Part shown: positions 46,901-57,272 of the stretch, piece by piece
Numbering within the stretch: position 1 is the first letter of the stretch
How the letters are laid out: the number at the start of each line of letters is the position of its first letter
Assembly (NCBI GenBank): GCA_035236585.1
Contig: CP141135.1
Span: 3,816,001-3,880,000 of the forward strand
DNA: 64,000 bases
DNA from: Warburgia ugandensis
Lineage: Eukaryota; Streptophyta; Magnoliopsida; Canellales; Canellaceae
Direction: 5' to 3'
Position numbers and translations under genes: made by a program
Notes under the pieces: model-generated
The model's database searches: none
What the model was told of the DNA's origin: nothing
The model's input: the letters and a program-made list of their open reading frames with translations, nothing else

Positions 46901-49900
46901 CAATAACAGAAATATGATAAGTGTTGCTAGCCTAGCAAGACTGCTATTTATATGGTATTTGGACTTTGAAAGCATGGTACAATCTATTGAAGGCATGTTA
47001 CATTTGACGCTCAAGTATCGTGATGATAACTATGTCCTTTATTGCTTCATGTTTCTTATGTTGGGATGCATTTACTGAAACTTCTCCCACTTATTGGGGA
47101 CTTTTGTCTTTGGGGAAGCAAGTTTTTATAGAAAATACTTCATAGCTGGGAGGATTTTCACAACTTTTTGGAATCACATCTGTTATATTTTGTTTTTACT
47201 CATTGCTTAGGCACTCATTAAGAGTGTACTAAAGAAAGGAGATATCTTATAGATGATAATTTAGATGCATTTGCGGAATTATAAATGGATGCATGGATAA
47301 TGAATCCATGTCAAACATTTAGGTAGGGAATTAGTGGCTTTTTTTTACAAATTATTTGAATTCTATAAGAAAGGTTGCTCCAACTATCCAAAATGTCGCT
47401 CGTCCATCTGGTATCAGATGAAAGACATGGTAGCAGTTGCACTCTTATCACCCTTGCAAATGATTTTTTGAGTTGTGGGTTCGAATACCACCATACTGTA
47501 GCCCACTTTCACTGTCTTCACTTTCGTTTCTCTTTCACGTTTGATTGTATGTTTGCCACTGTTGATTTCGGAGCTATGCTATGAAAATAGTGTTCATATT
47601 CTCAGTTTTCCTCTGTTCTTTTCTTTTGATTCCATAACTTCAACAGATTATTTCTGAATTGTGAAGCAATCACCTTTTGATTGCACTTTTAAAACATTGT
47701 GTACCTTGGATAATAAATAAACTGTTGTAAACTCCCACTAAAATTAATATATACCTGTTTTGCAAACATGGTTTACTACATAAATTTGAACTTGATAAGC
47801 AAAGAAGATCTTGTGGGTATGGATTTACCATTAAAGGATAAATGGTAGGGATATGTTTGATTAGGGATATGTTCGATGATTAGTAATTGATATTTTCTGT
47901 TATGACATCTAGTGTTTCTTAATTCTTTTGGTTCATTTCGACAATGATGTATGCATTATTAATTGAATCAGAAGATGAGCCGGTGGCCCCCATTCTTAAA
48001 AAGGAACAAGCTAAAAATAGATGGGATGATGAAGATGCAGATTTAGATGATGTGAAGGAGTCTTGGGAAGACGAAGATGTTCCTACTCCGGTAAAGACCT
48101 TCACTTTTCTTGACCACCTTATGTCATGGATCGCTCTTCCGGTTAAAATATGCCCGCTGCATGCTTCTGAAAAATCTATGATTTTGCAAATCTTACAGAA
48201 AGGGATGCATTGTTCTTGAAACCTGGTTAAAATTTTCCCAGGCTTGAAATGTGATCTTGACAGTTCAGTTCCAAGAAGTCCTAAGCATATTACGTTATGC
48301 CTATGAAAATGTCAGGAGTTAATGCTTTCAAGAAATCATAGGGAACTACTAACTTCATGTCTGTTCTATTTGGAACTCTATCTTTACCTGATTACTATAG
48401 TATTCATATCTGGATGGATTAGTATAATGTTTTTACTGTTGTTTGGAGACCTAAATGATTTCGTAGTTCAGGTAATCATGGAATTTTCTGTTTTGTTGTG
48501 TACAGGCGCCCCAGCCAGAGCCACCTGTAGAAAAGCCTGTTCCAAAGAAAGAGAAAGGGCCTCAAGCCAGTGAAAAGAAAGGGAAAGCAGCTGTAGTAGA
48601 AAATGAAGTGCTTGCTGATCCTGTAGCAGAGAAACTTCGCCAGCAAAGGTGAAAGCGATGATTTTTTTGCTTTTTGATAATTTCCTGGAGACCTGTAAGC
48701 AACCTCATCATGTTTTCTTTCTTATCCATTGCATTTGTCTCTTGCATCTCAGGCTTGTGGAAGAAGCTGATTATAAGTCCACCACTGAACTGTTTGGCAA
48801 GAGAAGTGATGAAAAATCACTTGACAATTTTATTCCCAAATCAGAAAATGATTTCTTGGAGTATGCAGAGCTTGTATCACATAAGCTCCGGTCCTATGAG
48901 GTGTGTTGATTTTCTTGGGAGTGTAAACAGTCCACACTGATTTCTTAACCATTAATCTTCTTAGATGTTGAGAAGATAGGGGCTTAGCATTGGTTCATTG
49001 GTTTTTTTTGCTAGATATTGATTATTCTGCTTTTCTGTCTAAATCTTAATCTAGTTGGTTTTCTTCTACCTCACAGCAGCTTATTTAACTAAAGGAATTT
49101 GAGTTTTTGCATTTACTGCTCAAATGTAATTTTCAATCATGATTTGTATGCAAGAGGTTTAGAGTCTATAAATCCCTGTGTTTTAATTGCTGATGCTTTT
49201 CCTTCTATTTGTCCCTTCCTTAATGTTTCTGTAGAGTTTTTGGATAAATTCAGTATCTTGTTTGACTCCTGTTCTTAAATACTTAAAAACAACAATCTTT
49301 ATAGTTTCTCTGGTGTTTGTTTCTTTCCCCACCATTTTGGTTTACACATTTAGGGATTGGACCGGCACAAGGCCTTGCCACAAGATTTTCTTCCTCAAAT
49401 GAGTCTCTAATTAGATTGTCTATATATATATGAATGCTACTTGTTGATAAGTTGCTTTTCTGTTCAGTCAACCATAGTTTAGATACGCACTGCTGTTCTA
49501 CTTGACAACTTTGGACCTGTGTTGCTTTCAAGGTTATTCCATTCATTCCGGCCAATGAAAAATCTGGACTGCCCTTTTTCTAGGCTCATTTACACTTCTT
49601 TTCTGTAATATGTTTGTCTTCTGCACATTTTTTCTTACCTATTAGTGATGATGATGATTAGTAAGGTTTGGACAGACCTCTGACCACAAGGTTGACTCAG
49701 AAGGATTAGCTCAGTTGACCGACAAGCTCAGCACAATTCCCTACAGCCAATTTCCATTTTAGATTAGTTAATTTGAATATTGGCTAGTTATCATTGAATA
49801 CAGTCAACTAGGCCACGCTTCAGTCATCCATAAGACACTTTGGGACCTCCAAACCTTTGAGGAGGCAGGATTGGTAATAGCAATTACAATATGTTGTTGT

Positions 49901-50372
49901 TATGCAGGGTGATGTCACCGCACCCACTAAAAGAACCTTGGAGTTATCTTTTCACAATAAGTACAGGTTTTCTGTTAGCTTCACAGATTATGGTTTTCCC
50001 ATGCTTTATTTTCTTATTTCAGAAAAGCTTTCATTACATCAACCTACTGAAGGCCGTGATGAGACTCTCAATGACGTCATTAAAAGCTGCTGATGCGAAA
50101 GACATCGCATCTTCCATCACAGCAATTGCGAACGAGAAGCTCAAAGCAGAGAAAGATTCCAATGCTGGTAAAAAGAAAACAGGTATGCATCTGGATATGC
50201 TTCGATTCTCTTATTTCTGGCTTGTTGTAACGTGCCATTTTTAGCTTTTCCTCATCAGTTATTATCTTTGCATTTTTCAGCTGCAAAGAAGAAACAGATT
50301 CACGTAGATAAGCCGGACGATGACATAGTGGTCAGTGGCTATGATGCCCTTGATGACTATGATTTTATGTAA
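43925..50372 (+). CDS. Translation initiation factor eIF3 subunit J, 224 residues, six exons
   Basis: eIF3j (Hcr1 in yeast) joins the eIF3 complex and the 40S ribosome during start-codon selection. Exons are 43925-43937, 47972-48090, 48506-48648, 48753-48900, 50023-50182 and 50281-50372. All introns are GT-AG, phases agree, and the total is 675 nt. Exon 1 has only 13 nt (MEDW plus one base); joined to exon 2 it restores the acidic start MEDWEDEPVAPIL, as in plant orthologs. Next come KNRWDDEDADLDDVKESWED, a Lys/Pro/Glu-rich part, DPVAEKLRQQRLVEEADYKS, NFIPKSENDFLEYAELVSHK, KSFHYINLLKAVMRLSMTSL and the C-terminal SGYDALDDYDFM. The length matches the plant family (about 220-230). Intron 1 is 4.03 kb and holds an RTE LINE fragment and a tandem duplication. 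Nothing suggests loss of function. Confidence 0.96.
44146..45055 (+). mobile_element. RTE-type LINE fragment in eIF3J intron 1
   Basis: The 5'-truncated 3' part of the same LINE lineage as 27720-36030, in sense orientation. It reads HQGSALSPYLFMLDMDVLTK, IPWCMLLVDAIVLIDEVREG (the family's FADD is changed to LVDA), then DHLRYLGSMIHKSREIERE, RIKAGWNKWRCASGVLCDQR, PLKLKGKF and finally EWRNKIHV. Stops and frameshifts are frequent. No GAT-repeat tail is kept. Confidence 0.88.
45074..45385. repeat. Tandem duplication, ~158-bp unit x2, in eIF3J intron 1
   Basis: Both units share aggtctat, aagttatagaaacaaata, gataggatagtgt-like, ccatattt(c/g)caatctttcc and acttctcatattt in the same order, starting at 45074 and 45232. 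They directly follow the RTE fragment. Confidence 0.85.
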
Positions 50373-52105
50373 GGGCTCGTGGAAACTGTAGCCTCATTCA
50401 TTTAATCTTTTGGGCATAGACTGGGATCCTTAGCTATGATAAAAAGAAGAATTGTGAGGATCCTACGGCATTAGTTGCATGAATCAGCATACGATTGATC
50501 TGGGTTGGCAATTGATATAACTGACTCACTTCATAAACACCCACCCTGACCAATTTGGCTGCCGATTCTGTGTTGGTTTAAGTATGAGGTTTCCGGGTTG
50601 TATTGTTTTAGATCTTTTGGTTGCTGCGGGTTGCATTTTTCTCTGTTGAATTTTACCCTTAATTCCATATCATCTATATCACAAATATGCATTAAATTGT
50701 TAAACATTATTTAGTTCTCGTATGATTATACTGTTATTAGTATGGTGTTTTTGTTTGTTTGTTAGTCCTTTAATCCTCTAAGTAGCCATGTTTCTGATCA
50801 TAGAACAACATAACGGTATTGGTCCTTTACAGTAGCCAGGGCCAAACCTTTATTTATCGCTCAACATGCCCAATATTGGCCCATGTTTACTATCATGCAT
50901 CGCTCACATATATTGTAACGCAATCCTCAATTTCCATGTCGTCGAGGGTGTTATAGAGACTTTATTTTATTCTGTTGTTGTAATTGATGTTACTGAAATG
51001 AATTACCTACTTTAACATACGTTCACTATACTAAAGGTAAGCAGAAACGAAAGAACGCATGCATGGCAGCTCACAACCGTCCATCGTAGCTGCCTGGTAA
51101 GCTAGCAGTTTGGTCGGTAATGTTTGCAGCTCCTAGGTCGTGGAAAATGGCATGGCATACTGCTTACAATCATTATATCGGTGACTTTTAGGAAGCTTTA
51201 CCATTCACAGGGGTTTATGTATAAGTTCTCTATGTCAGTTCAGGTGGGGCATTTTCTTTGCAATTTGTGTGTAAATCTGAAGATGCTCTCTGCTTCTAAG
51301 GTTTACTTGCATGCACAGGTTGCCTAAATTGACTCGTAAGATTTATTTTTATAATTGGAAGTCACAGGATTCTTAGGTAACACTTTTTTTAAGGTTTTGT
51401 TCGGCTGGTTAAGGCATTGAATTAAAGAACACAAGTAATTGCAGATATAAATCAAACAAAGACAACTCGTACGGCTTAAACAATTATAGATGTGTAAATG
51501 TCTGTCCTATGATTCAACTGGAGTTCTTGTCTTGCAAGGTTGAAGCCCGCGATTGTTTTGGCTCAAAATAATTTACATTAAAGAAAAACTATTGTAATGC
51601 GACTCTCCGATTCAGTCTGATGCCTTTCCTTTGTAAACAAAATCCCTTGGTCAGGGCACCCATTGCCTGTTTAGGCAACAGTAACCATTAATTTAAGTAA
51701 AATTTGCCCATACTTGACATGTATCTATATAGCTATCTGGGTGGCATGTGATTTGGTGTGGATGTTGATCGTGAAAGAGCTGGTTTCCATGTCTCTGTAG
51801 ATATGATCTAAATCTTCCTCAATTTAAAATGATCCTTCTAAAATCTTCACGGCTTAGCTCATTGTGGGTCTCATCCACACCTCATCCCGTATGCACCAAA
51901 AGGCGGCACTTGCTTTTGCTAATTCCTCTGCTTCGACCTTTCCCTTTAGCCTTTATGTGCTCCTTTTTCCGTGTCCCGTTTGTCAAACTCTTACGCGATC
52001 ATTATCGGCCTTCGATTATGACAAACCAAAAAGGAAAATTAAACAGGACGTTTGCTTAGGGATCTAGTTCCGTCTAGTTGTTTATATGTACACCTTTGCC
52101 CTTGA
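50373..52105. other. eIF3J 3' flank and spacer
   Basis: The first ~300 bases are a plausible 3' UTR. The rest is non-coding by inspection. Plus-strand frames at 51124-51327 and 51829-52067 show no known motif. Confidence 0.35.
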
Positions 52106-52109
52106 TAAT

Positions 52110-52790
52110 CTTAAAGTCAGGCATTCAGTTTTACAGGAGAAACTTGACAGACATTTTACTGACTGAAGGTAGGTAGAAATTTGAGTCTCGTCTGACTTTC
52201 GGTAAGCCAAGTTGCTTACTTTAAGACCACATGAGAAATCTTCTCCATCGGATGATCCTATGGCTGTTATTTGAGAGTTAAAAATGGATAAGCCAGATTC
52301 CTAGAACAACAGTTCTGACCTGAACCAGATCAACTTGCAAGTTATTAGGTGAAGGCGCAGTTTGCATTTTATAGGGAAATCTACTTAATGTTTCGGTCCT
52401 TGACCACGTCCAACTCGTGAACTCTATATTCCTTTCTTTTTGCCCTTTATTTTGAAGTGTTGTACTCGCACATGTTTTGGACTCTTGACTTTCAACGTAG
52501 GCATTTAGTTTTACAGTTGTCTATGCTGCTGACGGAAAACTGGGCGTCTATAACTGGATTCTGACGGGAATTAAATGCCTTACTGACTCGAGGTAGGTAG
52601 AAGTACGAGTCTAGTCTAGACTTTCGGTAAGCAAACCCGCTCACTTTGTGGACTATATCGCAGGCCACGCCAGAAATCTTCGCCATCGGATGATCTTGTC
52701 GCTATGTTTGATAGTTAAAAACGGACAACCCAGATTCCTAGAAAAAAAGTTCTGAACCTGAACCAGATCAACTTGGAAGTTACTATGGGG
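52110..52790. repeat. Direct duplication, ~260-290-bp unit x2
   Basis: Unit 1 (about 52110-52365) and unit 2 (about 52495-52790) share: aggcatt(c/t)agttttacag, ttactgact(g/c), aggtaggtagaa, gactttcggtaagc, agaaatctt, ccatcggatgatc, ccagattcctagaa and gaaccagatcaactt. The two are separated by about 130 bases. An old segmental tandem duplication of non-coding DNA. Confidence 0.9.
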
Positions 52791-53099
52791 AGGAGCTGGA
52801 ACTTCTTTTATTTTTATTTTTTATGAAATGTTGTACTGACACACCCTTTTGAGGAGTCTCGTACTCTCAACCCTCACCATAGAGGGCTCACTCTTGCTCT
52901 TGGGCCACTGAGAAAGACACACACCCAAGCTACTCTGAACTCTTAATTTTAAGTTATAAAAATTTGGAGGTAATAAATCAAAAGGATCGGCATTCAAGTG
53001 CTGCAACTTTGGAATATGTTTTTGTGACTTCCCGATCCATGGTTGTGGGGAAATTGATTAAAGACTCCTTAAACGAAAATCAGGGAAACGGAAATTCCA

Positions 53100-54128
53100 C
53101 ATATAATCAGCAATCAGAAAGGTAGAAGTCGTCCAGAAGAGTACCTTGAATGCCCATCCAGGGTAGAAGAAGTCATCTGCATTCAAAGAGATGTCAATAT
53201 TTCTGCGTCGGCCAATTCTCTCCGTGGCTGTGCACATCGGCTTTGATGGTAATAGGCCGATTACTGGCCGGCCAAATAGCCTCTTGTTCCACGAACCATG
53301 GTAACTACATGAGCGTGTTCTCTACCCATCAACTTAGCTAGTCCAGAACCAGATACTTATGGACTGAAATTCTCATCTAAAGAGAGTGTTTTCAGGCTTG
53401 TTTTCAGTGTATGTTCCGGTTTCGTCATTATTCATGAAAACAAGAGATTCCTTGGGTAGTACCGATCGCTATGTTGAAGCCTGTCTTCCAATAGAGTAGT
53501 CTGTTGCGGTTATTGCATGAAGGAAATATCCATTTTTCCAGTAACCCCTTACACATGTACTGGTATGACAGGAGCCTGTTAATGAGAGTTGATCAAATAT
53601 CGTTCAGTAATTTGTTTAAGTGGTTTTAAACACTTAATTTCTGATCTTCACCATTGCCCAAGCAAAATGAGATCTACCTATATGATTAACAACCCAATAG
53701 TTGGTCACACTATTTTGCGGTTGTCAGGATTGAACTTGAGAAATCAGATATTAAGAAGAATACACTCCACCAACACCTAAGATGCTCATAATCGAAGTAT
53801 CCATGATCAGACCTCTAGATTATGGTGAAAATGTCTCAACTTCGACATTGGAGGCCTTGCTACATTTAATCTGTCACTGGCTACAGAATTCCTCGGCGGA
53901 AAATTGAAGTACGAGAAGATATAGCAATGGAAAAGCTTTACCCATGTGATCCCTCAGAGCAGAAAGAACCCACAAAGGAACCAAATTCATATGATGCACA
54001 GAGCCAACGGTGTTTACTTCGTTTATAAATTCCTTCTCCCCTTCAGGCAAGAACATTTCGGGTTTCTTCGCCGCAGTCAATGTACCATCTGCAAAGCTCC
54101 CCTCGTAAACACTTCCAAATCCACCTGA
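53100..54128 (-). pseudogene. Receptor-like Ser/Thr kinase, broken pieces
   Basis: Two exon-like pieces survive on the minus strand. About 54128-53930 follows an AG acceptor (tatcag, then GTGG) and reads GGFGSVYEGSFADGTLTAAK, then EGEKEFINEVNTVGSVHHMN and LVPLW. This is the Gly-rich loop, the Lys region (the usual V-A-V-K is changed) and the alpha-C helix, kinase subdomains I-IV. About 53330-53120 reads VTMVRGTRGYLA, PITIKADVHSHGE and RRNIDISLNADDFFYPGWAF in shifting frames, subdomains VIII-X. The middle (catalytic HRD and DFG) is missing. The DDFFYPGWAF block points to the lectin/LRK-type plasma-membrane kinases. Clearly inactive. Confidence 0.85.
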
Positions 54129-54760
54129 TAGGAAAATATGAATCCCTTGATCAATAACAGTTACATACCGACTTACACATTCACAGTTTCCTTTCCACAA
54201 ATAACACAAAAAACGAACTCCAACACAAATAATCATCTAACAGAAATGGAAATTCTACTCACTAGAACCAAGTATAAGAGTGAAATTAGGTGTATCCCTT
54301 AAATCTCTATAAACCATCTCCTTGAGTCCATCTTCTATGTTTTCTCCTTAAAATAAGGTACATTCCTTGAATCTTTGTAAAACATTTCTTTAGTCCTAAA
54401 ACCTCTTATATCTAAGTTCATTCATAATCTCCATTTGTATGTATTATTTTGGGAGTTTTTGAATGTTAATTTTCCTTATATCTTTACTATTTTTTTTATT
54501 ATAACTTTTTAAATCATGATAAGCTTTTTTTCTTCCTAGTAAGTTTATGCTTAATTAATTCTTGAATATTTTATGTTTTGCAGATTTCTTTTTAATGATG
54601 TAGAGGTTATTTCCTTATTTTTCTTATTTTTTCCAGTGCTTTATTGATCTATTAGGTTTTGGATTGTTTTTGAAATTTACATTGTTGTGTGATTCTAGGC
54701 TTTGTTGAAAAGTTAATCTTTTTTTCTTTTAGTTGAAACCTAAATTATGTAGCGAATTTA
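54129..54760. other. Spacer, no gene assigned
   Basis: Very AT-rich; nothing recognisable was seen. Confidence 0.35.
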
Positions 54761-54775
54761 GAAAAATGATTTATA

Positions 54776-54932
54776 AAAAAAGTGCAGCTTAGTGCACGAA
54801 CCTCCCGAAGATGTGAGGTCCAGGGAAGGGGCACACTACAAAAGGTTTATAGTACTAAGTCTTACCTTACATTCTCCGCCTTGAACCCGTGACCATGATG
54901 ACAACTCTATCGTTGTGCCAAGGCTCTCCTTG
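54776..54932 (-). repeat. Au-type SINE, diverged
   Basis: Minus-strand copy from A-box (gagagccttggcacaacgat) to an A/T-rich tail, with a 20-odd-base gap in the middle. Flanks gaaaaatgatttata (54761-54775) and gaaaaatagttcata (54933-54947) are a plausible decayed target-site duplication. Confidence 0.85.
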
Positions 54933-54947
54933 GAAAAATAGTTCATA

Positions 54948-56431
54948 TTATATATAAATTAATTATACTTAATTTAATATTTTATTAGTTTAGTAAGTTA
55001 AAAATGGTGACCTATCCTTTTTACCTTTTTAATTGTAACAATTGGGAACTTGCTTTCCCTTACTATCTGTTATCTGTCTTATTTCTCCTCTAAACTTTCT
55101 ATATTCCTCTCCTAAAAATCTATAAGGTGGCTCCTAAAAAATGTTTTCCAAACAGGTCCCCATTTTTTTTATAAACTTATACAAATCTATAGGTTGTACC
55201 AAATATGTGAATTCATCTCTAAAAAATAAAATAAAAACATTATTTTCTATAAACATATAGAAATCTATAAAGTGTGGCTCAATGTATGTGAAAGCCAATT
55301 ATTTCATGAATTCTAGGAAATCTACATAGTGGGGTCTAGGAAATGTTTTTTAAGTAACTATCTTTGTACTTTACAAATATGTATGTATATATGTATGAGC
55401 CTAAGATATTACTTCACTATTATTGTCCATTGCTCTAAAAATAAAGAATTTCCAAAATTGTTGCAAAATTTGTTTATTATTTGTAAAGTTCGATATACTA
55501 AAAAAGACTTTAACATTGTTAGTGTGGAATTCTTTCTTGAAGAATAAAGCAAACCTCGTTCTTGCATTTGTGAGGAGTGGTAATTTCAGCAAGGAGTTGC
55601 AACAGGTGACATTTGATTGACATAAAAAAGGTTTTTAACTGTCATTTCCTCTAACTTTTTCTGTTTTCTATTTTTTTCAAGCCAATCAAATATTACTTGT
55701 AACAAAGCGACGAAATGCCACGTCAAACCTTCACCATGTGTAATGCGATAGAATGTTGTCTATCACTAATGCCAAAACAACTCCAAGCCAAAATAAAAAA
55801 AGCGATAGAATGTTGTCATTTAACCTTCACATAAACCATAACGAGTAATCTATATATAATCTCAAAGCTAGGTAGTTTACCATGAAACCGAATTAAAAAA
55901 AAAAAGGATATAAATTAATTAATTATTAATAAATTACAAATACTATTAAATTATTGTTTTGCCCTTATAAACACATAAGTTTAATAAGGTTATAAAGCCA
56001 TTTTAGTTTAACAAATTATATATTTTGTTTCTCAATTCTAATATCTAGCTCTAAAACTATTATAATTTTAGTAAGATTCGATTCTCTAAATAAAAATAAA
56101 TACCATACCATTGATTCTAGTTGAATAATAATATCCAAAAATTTTAATTCAAGTATTTTTTTAGTAAAGAATAAAAACCAATATCATAATGTTGATTCTA
56201 ATTGAATAATTATACCCTAAATTTAAGGTTTGGGGTTATTTTTTGGATTCTAGATTATCATTTACACTCATAATCTTGGGAAATTTACCTGTGATTTATT
56301 CTACGAGTGGCTTCTTAATTGGTGTTGACGATGGTGGCACAAGACAGTTTGAGAATATACAACTAAGATGGAAGATGCTTATGCTCAAAATGCTACTTCG
56401 ACATTCCATTATGAATATCAAACACTTAATT
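54948..56431. other. AT-rich spacer, no gene assigned
   Basis: Strongly AT-rich with short open frames only. 'gcgatagaatgttgtc' recurs (about 55746 and 55802), and 'accatac/tcataat(g/c)ttgattcta' style repeats occur at 56101 and 56180. No protein family is visible. Confidence 0.4.
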
Positions 56432-56575
56432 TTGTGCATATGCAGGATTTAGGAAAGGGCAGACCACAAGGGTAAATAATATGCAGTCTTATCTTTCGTT
56501 TTGCAGGAAGATGTTCCATGCTTCAAACTAGTAACTTCAAGGTCACATGACAACAACTTTATAGACCGATCAAGA
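56432..56575 (-). repeat. Au-type SINE, partial and diverged
   Basis: Minus-strand middle and 5' parts (agaccacaagggtaaataat, gtcttatctttcgttttgcag, aaggtcacatgacaacaac) are recognisable. The tail is reduced to 'ttttgtgcatatgcagg'. No target-site duplication was found. Confidence 0.75.
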
Positions 56576-56700
56576 TGTTGTATCTAGTATCACTCACGTT
56601 GCCTTGATCCAAAGTTTCATCATAGGTTGGAATCAAAAGGCAAAACTATTGATAAAATTCGTAGGAATTTAGTGTTAGGATGCCATATTCGATTGGCAGA

Positions 56701-56840
56701 AGGGGAGCCTTGGCGCAACGGTAAAAGTTGTCGTCGTGTGACTTTAAGGTCATCGGTTTAAGGCATAGAAACAGCAAAAAATGCAAAGGCTGCTCCCTTG
56801 TGGTCCACCCCATCCCTATCCTCTGACCCTGCATAAGCAA
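56701..56840 (+). repeat. Au-type SINE with degraded 3' end
   Basis: An excellent 5' end (aggggagccttggcgcaacg) and B-box region. The 3' part is shortened and drifts away after 'ctgaccctgcataagc'. Confidence 0.88.
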
Positions 56841-57272
56841 AATTAGCAAAGCTCCAAACAGCATGGATATCCTTTTCTATGCTGCACAAATCCAACAAAC
56901 TCCATCACACAGATATTTCAATGCGGGCCCATCCTAAATACTTTTCCAGCTTGAGACATCGCCCGGAGAGAGACGGGGCCGATCAAAACAAGAGCGCGTT
57001 ATCAGCAGGTCTGATTACTAGAAATCCAAATAAACCTTCAATTATCCATCTCAATATCCATGAACTTATCCAGAATCGATTTCCGTCAACTCCCAAAATT
57101 TCCGACGTGGACACACGATGAGACGTCCAACACCGACCGACCTACAAGTAACGAATAAATTGGTATTTTCCTGCAATTTTCATTTTAGGGAAAATGGTTT
57201 CCACACCCCTTTTCCGGGCCTGCCATTTTTCGTTTTCCTTGATTAATCGTTAAGGAATTGAATTCTGGTTCC
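56841..57272 (+). promoter_or_regulatory. Upstream region of the DUF2358 gene
   Basis: Positions about 57115-57272 lead into the ATG at 57273 without strong open frames and likely hold the promoter and 5' UTR. No TATA box can be fixed. The open frame at 56879-57121 has no known domain. Confidence 0.4.

Noticed and set aside
47400..47530. tRNA-like B-box (gggttcgaatacc) in eIF3J intron 1
   Set aside because: No matching A-box, tail or target-site duplication could be placed with confidence.
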